Under the pieces are notes generated by a model. That model had not been told where the DNA came from. It ran no database searches and was given only the letters and a program-made list of their open reading frames with translations. Positions 1 through 11,120 of a stretch of 64,000 bases of DNA are shown one piece after another. The position numbers and the translations under genes were made by a program. Each line of letters begins with the position of its first letter. The first letter of the stretch is position 1. Source of the stretch: Mycteria americana. Taxonomy: Eukaryota > Chordata > Aves > Ciconiiformes > Ciconiidae. Location: assembly GCF_035582795.1 (NCBI RefSeq), contig NC_134390.1, positions 2,619,560 to 2,683,559 of the forward strand, in the 5' to 3' direction.

Positions 1-482
1 CCCCAACTGAGAAGACAGCCTCACTGCTGGAGAAAAGCTAAAGCGGCTCTTGAAAATGCCAGCCGCGTTTGCCCGCTGATCTGGCTTTCCAGCCAACAGC
101 TCTGAGCCTGCGAAGGGCCAGGTCTCGGTGAAACACGGCGCTGGCAGCACAGAAAGGGCTTATCAAGGAACACAAACGCCGAGAATTTCCTAAATGGTTT
201 TTAACGAGGGCTCTGCTCCCAACCTGCTGCGGAAACAGTCCGCAGAAATGCCAGAGCCGGTTCTCCTCACGCTGATCCGGGTGCCGGAGGAGGCGGCAAG
301 GAAGAGGCCCCGGCTGCCTGGACTCGTGCCACAAATCCTGCAGAGCACAGCACAGGAGCAGGATACCAGGAACGGCTCACGTGCTTTCCCAGGCGCTCCT
401 GAAGAGACAGAAATGCCAATCTGCACATTTAAAGAAAGACGTTTTATAAAGAAGCAAGGTACAAGAGATCAACATTTTCCAT

Positions 483-488
483 TTTATT
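483..488 (-). terminator. ZBTB39: Poly(A) signal AATAAA, probable ZBTB39 3' end
   Basis: TTTATT on the plus strand reads AATAAA on the minus strand. It sits at the end of an AT-rich block downstream of ZBTB39, with no other canonical hexamer seen between it and the stop codon. Assignment to ZBTB39 is by position only. Confidence 0.5.
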
Positions 489-959
489 ATTCTAAATAAA
501 AACCACACTTTGTGCTGAACAATGGAGTATAAAAGAACCCGATGTACAACGATTTTAGACATCTACTATTTGGGGGGGAAAGTTTACAAAATATACAAAA
601 CTTTACAGCAAATAGATAGTAAACACTTAAATATCAGGAGGTCAGTACCTACTATTAACTTAACAAAAAGGTTAGACAGCAATTCAACTCTTTTTCTTCT
701 GCTTAATTATTCTGTTAAGAGACCTGGATCCTTTGAGAAAGGGGAGAATAAAACTGAACTTTGCGGTTTAGAAGTCGGAGTAAGACCAGGCTCGGAGCGC
801 TGCCTCTCGGAGGGGGATTTTGTGTCAGGGTTTCCCGTGAGGACCCGCAACCCGGCCGCTCTCTGCCAACGCCGCTGGCACAGCTCACAGCGAAGCATTT
901 CCCCTCTGCATTCCTCTCTCGCACCCCGAGGATCCCAAAGCACTTTGCAAACGCGAGTT

Positions 960-1620
960 AAACCTCACAGCCGCCCCAGGAGAGGTAGGTAAGCGTTGCG
1001 CCCACGTTCGGGGCGGGGGAGGGGGGGGGGCGCGGGGGGCAAGCGAGGCCGGAGGCGAGCAGGCTTGCCGAAGGCCGCACCACGAGTCAGCAGCGGAGCG
1101 AGGAACGGACCCAGGCGCAGGGTTCCCACCCCGGCTCCCCCACCACTGCAAACGGCGCTTGGCCTCCGAGGCGGAGCCGTGCACGGCTGCACCCCCAGCA
1201 CACGCACAGCCCCGCGCCGCTGGCCGGGAGCCCCTGCCATCACCGAGTGCCTCCACCGCGACGCAGCCGGGTCAGAGCTACGGCTCCTTGGGGCAACGCA
1301 GCCTGCGGGGGGCTCAGGACGAGCCCCATTGCTCCATCTGCACAGCTTTCTGGAGGAACGCTGGAGCTCCCAGCCAGGCTGGCCGGACTCGGGGACAGCC
1401 ACGCTGCCGAGGGGACAGGGACGACAGAGCTCTGACGCTGGCCGCAGGCTTGGAGAGGCCCAGGACCCTGCCAGGAGAGGGAGAGCGCAGGTCTCTGACC
1501 CCTCTTGGGACAATCCCCCGGAGGAGCCGCGGCACGAGGCCGGCCCAGCGCGGGAGCGCTTCAGGTCCAGATCCGTCCCCGCATCCCCTCTGCAGACGGG
1601 ACTCGCTGTTGATCTCAGGA
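960..1620. other. CpG-rich patch without a gene
   Basis: GC-rich, CpG-dense sequence with G-runs near 1017-1035, inside the presumed ZBTB39 3' UTR. No reading frame here resembles a protein I know. It could be an orphan CpG island or just GC-rich UTR. No transcription start can be assigned. Confidence 0.35.
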
Positions 1621-3189
1621 TGTTTCACGTGGGAATAATTCATTATAACACAGGAAAGAATCCAAGACACAGAAACGCCAGGGACCCGGTCACTCCCCCC
1701 CATCCCCACACCCAAAGACGACCAGCAGAAAACGAGGTGGGCTTTTGCTTTCCCGTCCCTGTGCTTAGAAGGGTGGGCTTGCTTTGCCCATTAGTGTTTC
1801 AGTGTAAAAGCTTCTCTTTTTGGTTTATGTGCACTAAAGGCTTTTGCTTCACAGCTTAGCTAGATACGGGGCTGCAGATGCTACCGCGCAGCAGCACCCC
1901 AACCCATCCAAAAGCTCATCACAGCTTCTGGGACATTTTAGGAGGGTCTCAAGGCTTTAAGGACTTGGCTCTCCCAAGCCTCATCTGCCTCCCTCACATC
2001 CTTCATAGCAATCTCCAGAGCAGAGCAGGTCACATCCGTTCCTGTCCACCAGCCCATCTTGCCACCACCAGGACAACGAAGAAACCCCGTGACTCAAAGA
2101 GCTCCTCGGAGGAGCCTCCAGCGAACCGCCGTCAACTCCCACGCCTTCCTAGAGCACCATGCGTTCTCAAAATTATTATTTTTCTTTTTATACTTAACAA
2201 CGCTAGGCTAAACATGGCTCTGCAGCTCAGCTAGAGATCACAGACTGTGGCCTGGCAAGTGACCGGCACCATGAGGCTGGAGTTTGGAAACCAGAGCTCC
2301 AGCGGCAGACGCGGCACAGCCCGGACAGCCCCAGGGTCAGCGGTGACTTTGGTGCCTCTCCTCCTCTGAAAACAGGCTCCAGGCACCAAAATCAGGACAA
2401 ATGCAGTTTAACACCCCCCAGGGCGATGCCAGCTGGCCCCAAATCCAGCCAATATTACAGGGATTGGGGAGAGGACACAAACTCCCAACAGCCTCATCCT
2501 CAGCCTTGTCCTCTCGTTCCTCCTCAGCAAGGTCCGTTCCTCCCGCCCCACCTCCTGCAGCGGGATCGGACTTGCGTACTGCAGGTCCACGGGGTGACTG
2601 AGGACGACCCGTGCTCACGATGAAGGAGCTGCCTGGAAGAGTCATTAGGCCCAGCCAGGGCTCAGGACCGCTGGCGGGGACGTGGCTCGACACCGACTCT
2701 TGTCCCTCCCCACATCGCAGCGGAGCTGGACCTGGAGCTGCCGCGGCGGAAAGGCAGCGTTACGGGCAAACCGCAGGGATCGAAGGATGGATGGAGCTGA
2801 AGGGCAGGGGCTTCCAGCAGCTGCACGCCCCCGCACCCTCCGACCCCTCTCTCCCTGGCACGCGAACTCCTCCCGCTCCCGACAGCAACGCGCCCAGCCG
2901 ACGGGGAGGCGTGCTCTGCAAACCCCAGGGGACGTTACAGCACCGCTACCCCCAGCACACGCACTGCCGCTTCCCCCAGCCCCTCTGCAGACACAGCGGC
3001 ACTGAGCCGTCCCCCGCTTCTCGTATTGCTACAGAGCTTGTTTCACAGGACTGCGACGGGGATGGGGCTAAAGGGAAGTTTGTTCTCGACGGGGAAGGCT
3101 GTAACAGGGGTAAACGGACCTGGCCAGGTCCAGGAACTGGTACAGAACAGGAAAGGATGGAGGCTGTCATTTCCCTAGGACGCTAAACA

Positions 3190-3420
3190 TCAATATTCAC
3201 CAAGCGCTTTGCATCTCCCACACGCTTTGCAGGTACGAGCCAGCAATCTTCACCGCACTCCCGGGAGGTAGGTAGGTACCACAAGTGTTACCACCCTCAT
3301 TTTACAGATGAGGAAACTGAGGCAAAGAGGTGAAGTGACTTGCCCAAGGCCACAGGGGAGCGGGGGGAGCGACCCCCAGGAATTCCTAGCTCACCAACCA
3401 CGCGTCCAGCCCATGCCGCT
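3190..3420 (-). repeat. MIR-type SINE copy (ancient, decayed)
   Basis: The core at 3296-3352 reads CATTTTACAGATGAGGAAAC, then TGAGGC, GTGACTTGCCCAAGG and a CACA step. This is the reverse complement of the MIR/CORE-SINE central domain. The left flank also follows the MIR pattern: an AGCGCTTTGCA motif near 3200 and an AGGTAGGTA motif near 3266. The right part (3350-3420) is more decayed. MIR-like CORE-SINEs were active in early amniotes, so the copy is probably older than 100 million years. The limits are approximate. Confidence 0.85.
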
Positions 3421-4774
3421 CCTCTGCCACAGGTTGTCCCTTCGAGAGGAGGGGAAAGCGGGATGAGTTTACAGGGTTTGCAAATCACTAGTTTTGTTTT
3501 GTAACAGCATATCTTTTCAGAAGCGCAGGAGCCAATTTACTACGACTGTGGCTTGAAAGCCCTGAGCGCTTCCTGTTTGTGAGGTAGAATGAGTTACCTA
3601 AGGGCAGTCATAACTCATGCTGTGGCATCGGAAATATTTGTTCCTCTCCACCTCTGCCCCACAGCAGGATAACATGGGAAAAAGCCGATTCCCACCCTTC
3701 CTGGTGTAAACACTGCCGGCACGGGGCTGACCTCGCCAGCGCAGCCGGGAGAGCCCACCGCGCCGGGGAGTCCCCAGCCCGCACCCGACGCACGTCCAGG
3801 AGAGGCTGAGCCGAGGTTCTCACCAGCTGCTATTGCTGCCAGCGCCCGGAGCTGCTCGGCCGCAGCCCCCAGCCGGCGCCTGCTGAAGTTACAGCACGAT
3901 TCGACAAAAGATGAACGAACTCACATCGCACCAACAACATTCTGCACACACATTTGCCACGGGACGTGTCCGGGATACGGTGATCCACGGCGGCAGCCAC
4001 GGGAGGGGGCCATCCCTTCAGCAGAGAGAAAAGTCCTCAAAGGTACCTTCCTGGGAGTTAAGGCAGCAGCTTCATCACGTCTCGTCTGCTGGGATCCACG
4101 CAGCCGCAGCGACGCCGCTCTCTGGCATCCAGTGCTTCCAGCAACTGGCAGCCCCGGGACACACCGTGCCGGCAGAGCACGATGTGCAGGGCTGCCATCG
4201 GCAGAGGAGTGCCGAGGAGACATCGGCACGCTCTCGATGGCCAGCTGCAGGCCGGCAGAAGTTAGGCACGACCGTGCCATCACAAATATCTCCCAAGGAG
4301 CAGCTGACCCCACGCCATGAACCTGCTTCCCCTGCCCTCTCCAGTCCAGCGACTCTTCCGAGAGCTCCCTCTGCTCACGCATCCGCCTCTTTCCTTCCAC
4401 GCAGCCACCCCGCTGCTCGCGCTCTTCAGGGAGGTGGTGTCACTCCTTCATCTCGTCTTTTGGAGACGGGGTCTCGGGGCACGAGCGAGAGGCGTGTCAC
4501 GGGCACGGCAGAGAAACCGCCAGCCACGCTCCCTGCTCGGGCAGGGCTCCCGGAGACCAGCGGCACTGCCTGGGAACTGCCCTCGCGAGCGACGATCACC
4601 TCCTACTCGTTCACCGCCAGGTATCCCTCCTCGTTTGCATCTGCGCACTCACACACTGCTTGCTCATCTCCCCTGCAATGGAGCAACGACTTCAAGGCTG
4701 GTTCTGTGATACGGACTTTGCTTATCTCCTCGCAATAGCAGCAGAACCCCAGTGATGCCCAGAACGAGTCCTTT

Positions 4775-4815
4775 TTCCTTTTTTTCTTTCTTTTTTTTTT
4801 TTTCCCTTTTCTTCA
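4775..4815. repeat. Polypyrimidine (T-rich) simple tract
   Basis: Low-complexity CTTT/poly-T run on the plus strand, purine-rich (A/G) on the transcribed minus strand, within the presumed ZBTB39 3' UTR. No unit long enough to name a family. Confidence 0.6.
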
Positions 4816-5251
4816 AGTCCAGCACCATCCTGCTCTGGCTCTGTCCCTCTCTACTGAGGTCAGGTGTGAAAAATCTTAGCAGCATCAGTTTGTGGACAAG
4901 CTCAAACTGAGGGTTAGCCTAGTCAAATGGGCTAAAAGGTTAAAAAAAAAAAATCTAGATTCAAAACCTAGTGAGAAATGCTAAAAACACAGAACTCGAT
5001 GGCCTCTAACAGGACCAGAGGTAAGTAAACACGACAGACTTCTTGGAAACAGTGATGTAGCTTACGTGCTGTTAATTTGTACAATGCCACCAATCTAAAA
5101 AGCCCTAGCAAGGCCAAAACAAACGTTAAAAAAATAGAAAAGGAGGATTCCATCCATGATGCCTGACCATTAAATAAAATAAATGACATTTTTTCCACAG
5201 CTTCTGTAATTAGTATTTGCTCCTTTGCTGGCCCTGCCCTGCCTCACCCCA

Positions 5252-7390
5252 TCAGCTGTCCGTGTTTTTCTCCGCATCTTTGGAATGGATGATATACATG
5301 AAAGTCTGTTCGATGGTGAAGTCCGGGGGGAGGCTGCCTTTGTGCACGCCTATGTGCTTGCTCATGAGGTTGAGCGTGGAGCTGTAATGCCCGCACACAG
5401 TACAGCGGTACATGAGGGCTCCCGAGTGCGTCCGCAGGTGGCACTTGATGGTGGAGCGGCCGCGGAAGAACTTGTGGCACACCTTGCACTGGTAGGGCTT
5501 TTCTCCGGTGTGGATCCTCCGGTGGTAGTTGAATTCACTGGTGTGGGCAAACCTCTTCCCGCAGACCTTGCAGCTGTACTTGCTGTTGCCTGGCTGGTTT
5601 TGCAGCGCCAAGTCTTCGCTCAGGAACTCCTCCGGCAGCTTCCTCTTCTGCAGGCCCTGCTGCTGGAGACGGTCTCCAAAGCTGGGTCGGATGTCCAGGC
5701 TGCCCCCGCACTTGTGCTGGCTAACGTGGTAACGATACGCCGCTTCCAGCTTGAAGCTCTGGCCGCAGAAGTGGCACCGGAAAAGGGCCTCCTCCATGTT
5801 CTGGTGAACGGCCAAGTGCTTCTCCAGGAGGTGCCGATCCACGAAGCTGTTGGCACAAACAGAGCAGGAGAAGACCGAGATCCCCAAGTGAGACAGGGTG
5901 TGCCACATCAGGCTGCAGAGACTGAGGTGCCTCTGGTCACACACGCCGCACGTCTGGCTTTTCAAGTTCACGTGGTCCAGGATGTGGTTGCGGACGGTGT
6001 GGAAATCTTTGGCCAAAGGCTTCCCGCAGGCAGCACACGCCAGCTCTGAGCCAGGCCCTCCCCCAAACATGGTGATCTTCCCTGGCAGCGGGTCACTGGG
6101 GTGGACGATGATGTTGTTGTCGAAGACCCCTTCTCGTCGGTGGAGGGTCAGCTGCCACTGGGTGAAGAACTTGGTCTCGCACATGTCGCAGGAGAAGAGA
6201 AAGATGCCGATGTGGGACAAAACATGAGTGACCCTGGAGTTCCGGTCCTGGAAGTGGGTTTCACAGACCTTGCAGTTCCCGGTGAGCAGATCAACGTGAT
6301 CTCTGGCGTGCTGGCGGATCAGCTGGATGTTGGGCTCCAGGACCTTCTTGCACACCTGGCAGGGCATGGCCTTGCTATCCCGGCTGTCGTTCTCAAAGGC
6401 CAGCTCTTCTTCGCTGTCATCACTCAGCTCAATAACTTCTTCTGATGGGCCCAGCTCTTCACTGGCATCTTCGAAATGCAGTTCATCCTCACCCAAATCC
6501 TCCAGCTGGAGCTCATCCATCTGCCCAAAACCTTGCTCTTTGGAGTGGTCACTGTTGCTGGGACAGGAGTTGCTCCCCGTGGAGATGTCCAGGGAAGGAT
6601 CAGCAGTAAAGAAGCCGCCCTTGCCATAGTCGCCATTGCTCTGGACCTTATACTGCTGGCAGGAGCTTGTAGTGGTTTGAACAACAATGTTCACACCACC
6701 CAGGCTGGGCTGGGTCGCCATACTCGTGGCAGGAGCGAACTGCCCTTGATCTGATTCCTGTTCTATCTTGGGAGGCTGCTGCGGATGCATCAGGGGAAGA
6801 GTCTGGCTGGCTTCACTCACAGTATTCCTGTCGTCCTCTTTGTAGCTGCCTGCCACTTCCCCATGCAAGATGTAATTCCGTTCAGGGCCAAAATGTTCCC
6901 CACCGCTCCGGATTTCACCCAAAGAATGGCTCTGCTCTGAGGAGGTGCTGCTCAGAGGACCTGACCGGCCTTCGCTCATAGCCAGGGAGGGTTGCTTCGT
7001 GATGGCTGAGCTCTCCAAGTCAGGGAAGGTTGAATGGCAGGCCTTCAGCAGATCCTCCATGCCCAGCCGCTCTGCCACCTCATAAATGACGCCCACGTTG
7101 ATTAGGTCTGTGAAGAGCTCCGAGGTGTACACAAAGCTGAGGATCTTCTCGAAGTTGGCCGGCGTGATGAAATCCACTACATAGGTCCTAGCAGCATCCA
7201 GCCCCGTGTTCAGAAAGAGGTTCTGGAAGTAGCCTGCGGCGCAGGCCAGGACAGCCTTATGTGCAGCAAAGGAGCGGGTGCCCACCAAAATTGTGACGTC
7301 GCACATGGTCTCGGAGAGCCTGCACTTGTTGAGCTCCTTCAGCAGGTTGTTGGGGTGATTGGTGCTGTGCAACTTGATCCTCATGCCCAT
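5252..7390 (-). CDS. ZBTB39: Zinc finger and BTB domain-containing protein 39
   Basis: Single coding exon of 712 codons, the same length I recall for human ZBTB39, and near-identical to it in both conserved ends. The BTB/POZ domain occupies about residues 10-130 (KCRLSETMCDVTI, then the ACAAGYFQNLFLNTG helix region). An acidic, serine-rich linker ends near residue 340. About eight C2H2 fingers then follow, from CQVCKKVLEPNIQLIRQHARDH near residue 345 to the closely spaced C-terminal trio with a HTGEKPYQC linker (about 605-685). BTB-ZF proteins are nuclear DNA-binding factors that dimerise through BTB; the targets of ZBTB39 are poorly known. The start is the first methionine (MGMRIKL), matching the human N terminus. 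A TAG acceptor at 7500-7502 places the 5' edge of this exon at 7499. No breaks are seen. Confidence 0.97.
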   Translation of the reverse strand: MGMRIKLHSTNHPNNLLKELNKCRLSETMCDVTILVGTRSFAAHKAVLACAAGYFQNLFLNTGLDAARTYVVDFITPANFEKILSFVYTSELFTDLINVGVIYEVAERLGMEDLLKACHSTFPDLESSAITKQPSLAMSEGRSGPLSSTSSEQSHSLGEIRSGGEHFGPERNYILHGEVAGSYKEDDRNTVSEASQTLPLMHPQQPPKIEQESDQGQFAPATSMATQPSLGGVNIVVQTTTSSCQQYKVQSNGDYGKGGFFTADPSLDISTGSNSCPSNSDHSKEQGFGQMDELQLEDLGEDELHFEDASEELGPSEEVIELSDDSEEELAFENDSRDSKAMPCQVCKKVLEPNIQLIRQHARDHVDLLTGNCKVCETHFQDRNSRVTHVLSHIGIFLFSCDMCETKFFTQWQLTLHRREGVFDNNIIVHPSDPLPGKITMFGGGPGSELACAACGKPLAKDFHTVRNHILDHVNLKSQTCGVCDQRHLSLCSLMWHTLSHLGISVFSCSVCANSFVDRHLLEKHLAVHQNMEEALFRCHFCGQSFKLEAAYRYHVSQHKCGGSLDIRPSFGDRLQQQGLQKRKLPEEFLSEDLALQNQPGNSKYSCKVCGKRFAHTSEFNYHRRIHTGEKPYQCKVCHKFFRGRSTIKCHLRTHSGALMYRCTVCGHYSSTLNLMSKHIGVHKGSLPPDFTIEQTFMYIIHSKDAEKNTDS

Positions 7391-9430
7391 CTTAGCAGCT
7401 GCTTAAGAGTCCCTCTCCTGGTCAGCTTCTTCTTCACGCGTTCATCAGCTGCGTGCGCAGGAGGTACTTGGCATCTAGAAACTGGCAGGGCAAGGGGCTC
7501 TAGAGAGAGGAAAATGCAAAAAATGTTAATACCTTAACAACCGAAGAGACATCGCTCTAGTCATACCTCAAATTTTCCACCTTCCTGACAAGCAACAGAG
7601 AAGCAGCAGCACAGCTGCTTAGATGGAGATTGACTAAAACCTATCCTGTAACTTCAAAGACTGACTCTTTGGGAAGCAAAGGGAAAGACACACAAAGGGA
7701 AAGACACAAACAGACAAAATAAAAAATCATTTACTCTGCCAGCGACAGCCTGAAGTTCCCACTTCTACTTGGGCATGGACACAGGTCCCTCTGCCTTGCA
7801 GCTCCGCTCAGTTCCGAAACCGAGCCCAACTGGTGCCTGTACCACAGCCGTCCCCCCTTTCCCCGGGCCAGGGATAACACTCCTGCCCGGAGGGCTGAAA
7901 TTCAGACTCTACACACTGGTTGGCTTCACCTCTGGGTCTCCTCCAGACACCACTGCTTCATACCTTCACTTCGGATTTCTCCCATACCCACACGGTAACT
8001 TTCGGTTTCCAGGCGGGATCTCATTTCGGATTCTCCCCTGCACGCCAGCTTCTCTGGTTCCCCTGGGGCTTCTCCTCCGCTACACCGGTGCTTGCAGCAC
8101 CTTGCAGTGCTCTTTCAGCCAGGCGGTTTGTGCAGCGTTCCCAGCTGCCACTAGACACCTGGCCCATGTCACCGGCAATTCCCACCTCAGCTTATCCTTC
8201 CAGTTTGTCCCACCGCCTTTGTCACCCTGTCCCACTCACAGGTGCTCAGCCAGCTCTCAGACCACCCGGGGACTCGACGAACTTACCCCGGGAGCTCTGT
8301 CCCTAATCCCCTGCCTTTTCCTCCCCGGAGCAGAGAACAATGACCCCAGAAGCCAGCAGAGAGAGCGGGAACTTGCAGGAGACGGAAGGGGACGGGGCTG
8401 CCTCCTGCCCCAGCTCCAGTGAAAGGCAAGCGGGAGCCGAGGACGGGCTGTCCTCCCCCGCGACACCGAGGGATGGAGGCAGGGACGGCCCCTGCCCGAG
8501 AGGGCAGCGGGGAAACGCCGCCGCAGCTGGGGAGGACGAGGAGGATGAGGATGGCCGGGGAAGGCTCCGGAGGGGAAACGCTCACCAGCACAGAAAACGC
8601 CTGGACGTGGGCAATTCCTGCAGCGTGGGGATCCCTGCGGGGGGCGGCCTGGGGACGGGACAGGAGGGAAAAGAGACGGGGGGGGGGGGGGGGCGGGGGC
8701 TGGGGAAAGCCGGGGGGCGCGGGGGCAGGAGGAGGCCCCGGGGGCAAGGAGGGGCGGGCAGGCCCCGCTGCCTGCAGGCAGGCAGGCAGGCAGGCAGGCG
8801 AGGCCCCCTCCCTGCGGGGGGACAGGGAATGCCGACGCTGCCCCAAGAGAAAGGGGGGCGGCGGGGGCGGCAGGGACCCCCGGGGGGGCTGCGGGAGCCA
8901 CGCGGGGCAGCAGGAGGCTGGGGGGACCCACGGGGGGGAGAGGGGGACAGCGAGGGGCCCACGGGGTCGTGGTGAGGGGAGCCACGGGGGGAGGGGGGTG
9001 GTGGTGGTGCAGGAAGGGGCCCCCGGGGAGGCTCCGTGGGGAGCCGCGGGGGACAGCGGGAGGCCCCAGGGGGCTCCGTGGGGGGCAGCGGGAGGCCCGG
9101 GGGGGGACCGCGCGGGGCCCGCCGCGGGGGGGGGCGGCGCGGGGCCCCCGGGGCTCCGAGCGGGGCCCCGCGGGGGGCGGCCAGAGGCCGGCGGGGCTCC
9201 TTACCCGCCCGGCGCCCCGCACCATCCCGGCTCGGCTCACACAAAGGCGCCGACCCGCCCTCCGTCCGCCCCGGCCGCCGCCGGAGCCGCCTTCCGCCCG
9301 CCCGCGCGCGGCGGGGCCACAGCGCCCCCCGCGGCCCGGAGGGGAGCTGCGGGGGGCGCGGACGCGGGCGGACACGGCGGACACGGCCACGGCCACGGGC
9401 GGGCGCGGACACTCCTCATTTACGGGGGGC
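7391..9430 (-). promoter_or_regulatory. ZBTB39: ZBTB39 leader intron and CpG-island promoter
   Basis: The coding exon begins at 7499 after a pyrimidine-rich acceptor ending TAG. Upstream on the minus strand two plausible 5' splice donors lie in very CpG-rich sequence: GCGG|GTAAGG with exon edge 9205 and CTG|GTGAGC with exon edge 8586. The first is the better match and implies a non-coding first exon at about 9205-9430. The human gene is likewise arranged with its CDS in a downstream exon. No TATA box is visible. The exact start site is inference. Confidence 0.45.
8773..8799. repeat. (CAGG)n tetranucleotide repeat
   Basis: About six tandem CAGG units in the G-rich ZBTB39 upstream region. Simple repeat with no coding role. 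Confidence 0.85.
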
Positions 9431-9935
9431 AGGGCTGGGGCAGGGACAGGTCGCTGTAGCCCATGAGCACACGGGCCCCCGCCCCGGCCCCATCCCCGTG
9501 GGCTCGTCCCCGTGGGTTCTCCCGGGCGCGCAGCGCCGAGCACGCCGGGTCCCAGCGCGGCGCAGCCGAGACACGGACACAGGCACGGGTGGATGCGTAC
9601 GGGAGCGCAAAACCAGGCGGATGTATACAGGTGCAGGTGTATGTACACGGGTACAGCTGTAGCCGTGGGGGTAGGGCGCGTGCAGGGACACGCGTGCGTG
9701 GGCCGGTACAGCTGCGAACACGGTAGCGCGGCTCCAGCCCCGGCGGGTCCCACGACGGCTCCGCGGTCCGTGGGCAGCGGCGCGCCCGGGACGCCCCCGC
9801 AGCCGGTATCGCCGCCGCAGCGCAGTCCCCGGTGCCGGTGCCTCGCCCCGGGGCACAGGGCGCGGCCCGGGCCGGCCCCCGTGGGTGGGGGCTGCGGGGC
9901 GCGCCCCGTCCAGCCCCGCCGGCTCGGCCCGCGGC

Positions 9936-10577
9936 TCAGGCCGCCCGCAGCGGGGCCCCGCCGGCCGCGGGGGGCCCCGGGGAGCACCGGGGGGACGGGC
10001 CGCCGCTCCCCCGCCCCGCCGGCCGCCCGGGCTCCGCCGCCCGCTTCCCCATGAGCCCCACGAAGAAGTCGTGCATGTCCCCTGCGGAGAGACCCGCCGT
10101 CAGCGCCGCGGGGCCCGGCTGCGGGACCGGGACCGGGACCGGGCGGGACTTACTCTTCTGCGGAGGCGCGGGGGGACCTGGAAGAGACCGAAGCGGGTGA
10201 GCGGCGCCGGCGGGGCGGGGGCCGGACGGAGCGGCCGACCCTCCGCAGCCCCCCCCGGCCCTCACCGGCGTCCTCCTCCCGCAGCAGCTGCAGCAGGGCG
10301 GCGTAGGCGGCCCCGGGGCTGCCGCGGGCGCTCCGGGGCAGCGGCTCCGGGACGGGCACCCCCTGCGGGAAGCGAAGCGGGTGAGCGGCGGGGGGGGGGG
10401 GGCCGGGGAGCCCGGGATCCGCCCGCCGCTCCCCCCCCCACGGCGCCCCGACGTCCCTACCTGTGCGGGGGGCGCGGGGCCCGGCGGGGCGGCGGCGGCG
10501 GCGGCGGGGGCGCGGCGGCCCAGGGCGAACGGCAGCGCCAGGACGAGCAGCGCCGCCAGCGCCGGGCGGCTCCTCAT
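9936..10577 (-). CDS. TAC3: Tachykinin 3 precursor (neurokinin B)
   Basis: Four coding exons on the minus strand: 10577-10461, 10362-10266, 10177-10154 and 10081-9936. Exon 1 begins [11 protein letters not shown] and encodes a signal peptide (hydrophobic to about residue 19). Exons 2 and 3 give a propeptide ending QKR. Exon 4 opens with [10 protein letters not shown] followed by GKR, which is neurokinin B with the glycine amide donor and flanking dibasic sites; the peptide equals the mammalian one. Neurokinin B is secreted by hypothalamic neurons and acts through NK3R on GnRH release. The phases agree at every junction (39 codons, then +1, +1). The tail after GKR (about 35 residues, G/P/A/R-rich) does not resemble the mammalian tail, so the last exon's 3' part is provisional. 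No second tachykinin (NKF-like) is seen upstream. A CAG acceptor at 10587-10589 suggests a further non-coding 5' exon. Confidence 0.9.
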
Positions 10578-10599
10578 CCCGGGGGCCTGGGGGCGGCGG

Positions 10600-11118
10600 T
10601 CAGCGGCGGAGCGGCGGGGCCCCGGGGCCGCCCCGAGCCAGCGCCCCCTCGGCGGGGCGGCCCGGGACGAGCCCGGGACCGGGCCAAGCGCTGGGGAGGG
10701 AAAGCAGCGACACGGGAGACGGGGGGGGGGGGGGGCGGGGGCGGCGGGAGCCCCGCCCGTGTCTGCGGCCGGAGGAACCGCGCCGCTTCCCGGGGGCGGC
10801 GGGGGGAGGCAGTAAATCCCCCCCCCCCCCAAGAGCTGCGGGGCTGGCAGCACCCTGCCAGCGTCCTGGGGAGGGGGCTGCAGCCCAGGGGCTGCCTTAC
10901 AGGGGTGCGGGGGGGCACGGTATGGGGGATGCATCACAGAGGCGCGGGGGGGTGCAGGGGAACCCTGGGGTCCCGTGCCACCACTCGTGCCCGTGGTGCC
11001 GTGTTTGTGCAGTCACACAGCAGCCGGACTGTGCAAACACGCACATGAGACTGAGCGCGGGCACACGGAGATCACGAACACGGGCTCGGACTCAGTCCTG
11101 CACCTTCACCTGCGTTAG
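10600..11118. other. TAC3 upstream CpG-rich region
   Basis: G/C-rich sequence with G-runs (10718-10736) and C-runs (10817-10829), upstream of TAC3 on its strand. It is expected to hold the TAC3 promoter and non-coding first exon. I see no TATA box and no coding sequence. Confidence 0.4.
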
Positions 11119-11120
11119 TG

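Larger units (their letters stand above)
465..5251 (-). other. ZBTB39: ZBTB39 3' UTR (probable, about 4.8 kb)
   Basis: This is the stretch downstream of the ZBTB39 stop codon on the minus strand. I find no conserved coding sequence on either strand. The first canonical AATAAA I see on the minus strand below the stop lies at 483-488, inside an AT-rich block (about 470-720) that reads like a vertebrate 3' UTR end. The stretch holds a MIR-type SINE (3190-3420), a CpG-rich patch (960-1620) and a polypyrimidine run (about 4775-4815). That it is one continuous UTR is inference. An earlier non-canonical poly(A) site, or intergenic DNA in the lower half, would look the same. Confidence 0.5.

Noticed and set aside
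8257-9987. A 576-codon minus-strand frame over the ZBTB39 promoter
   Set aside because: Same GC-driven artefact. Low-complexity P/A/R/G sequence, and it overlaps the real TAC3 terminal exon region.
10100-10362. A second tachykinin peptide in TAC3 exons 2-3
   Set aside because: No FxGLM sequence with dibasic flanks is present in the predicted precursor upstream of neurokinin B.
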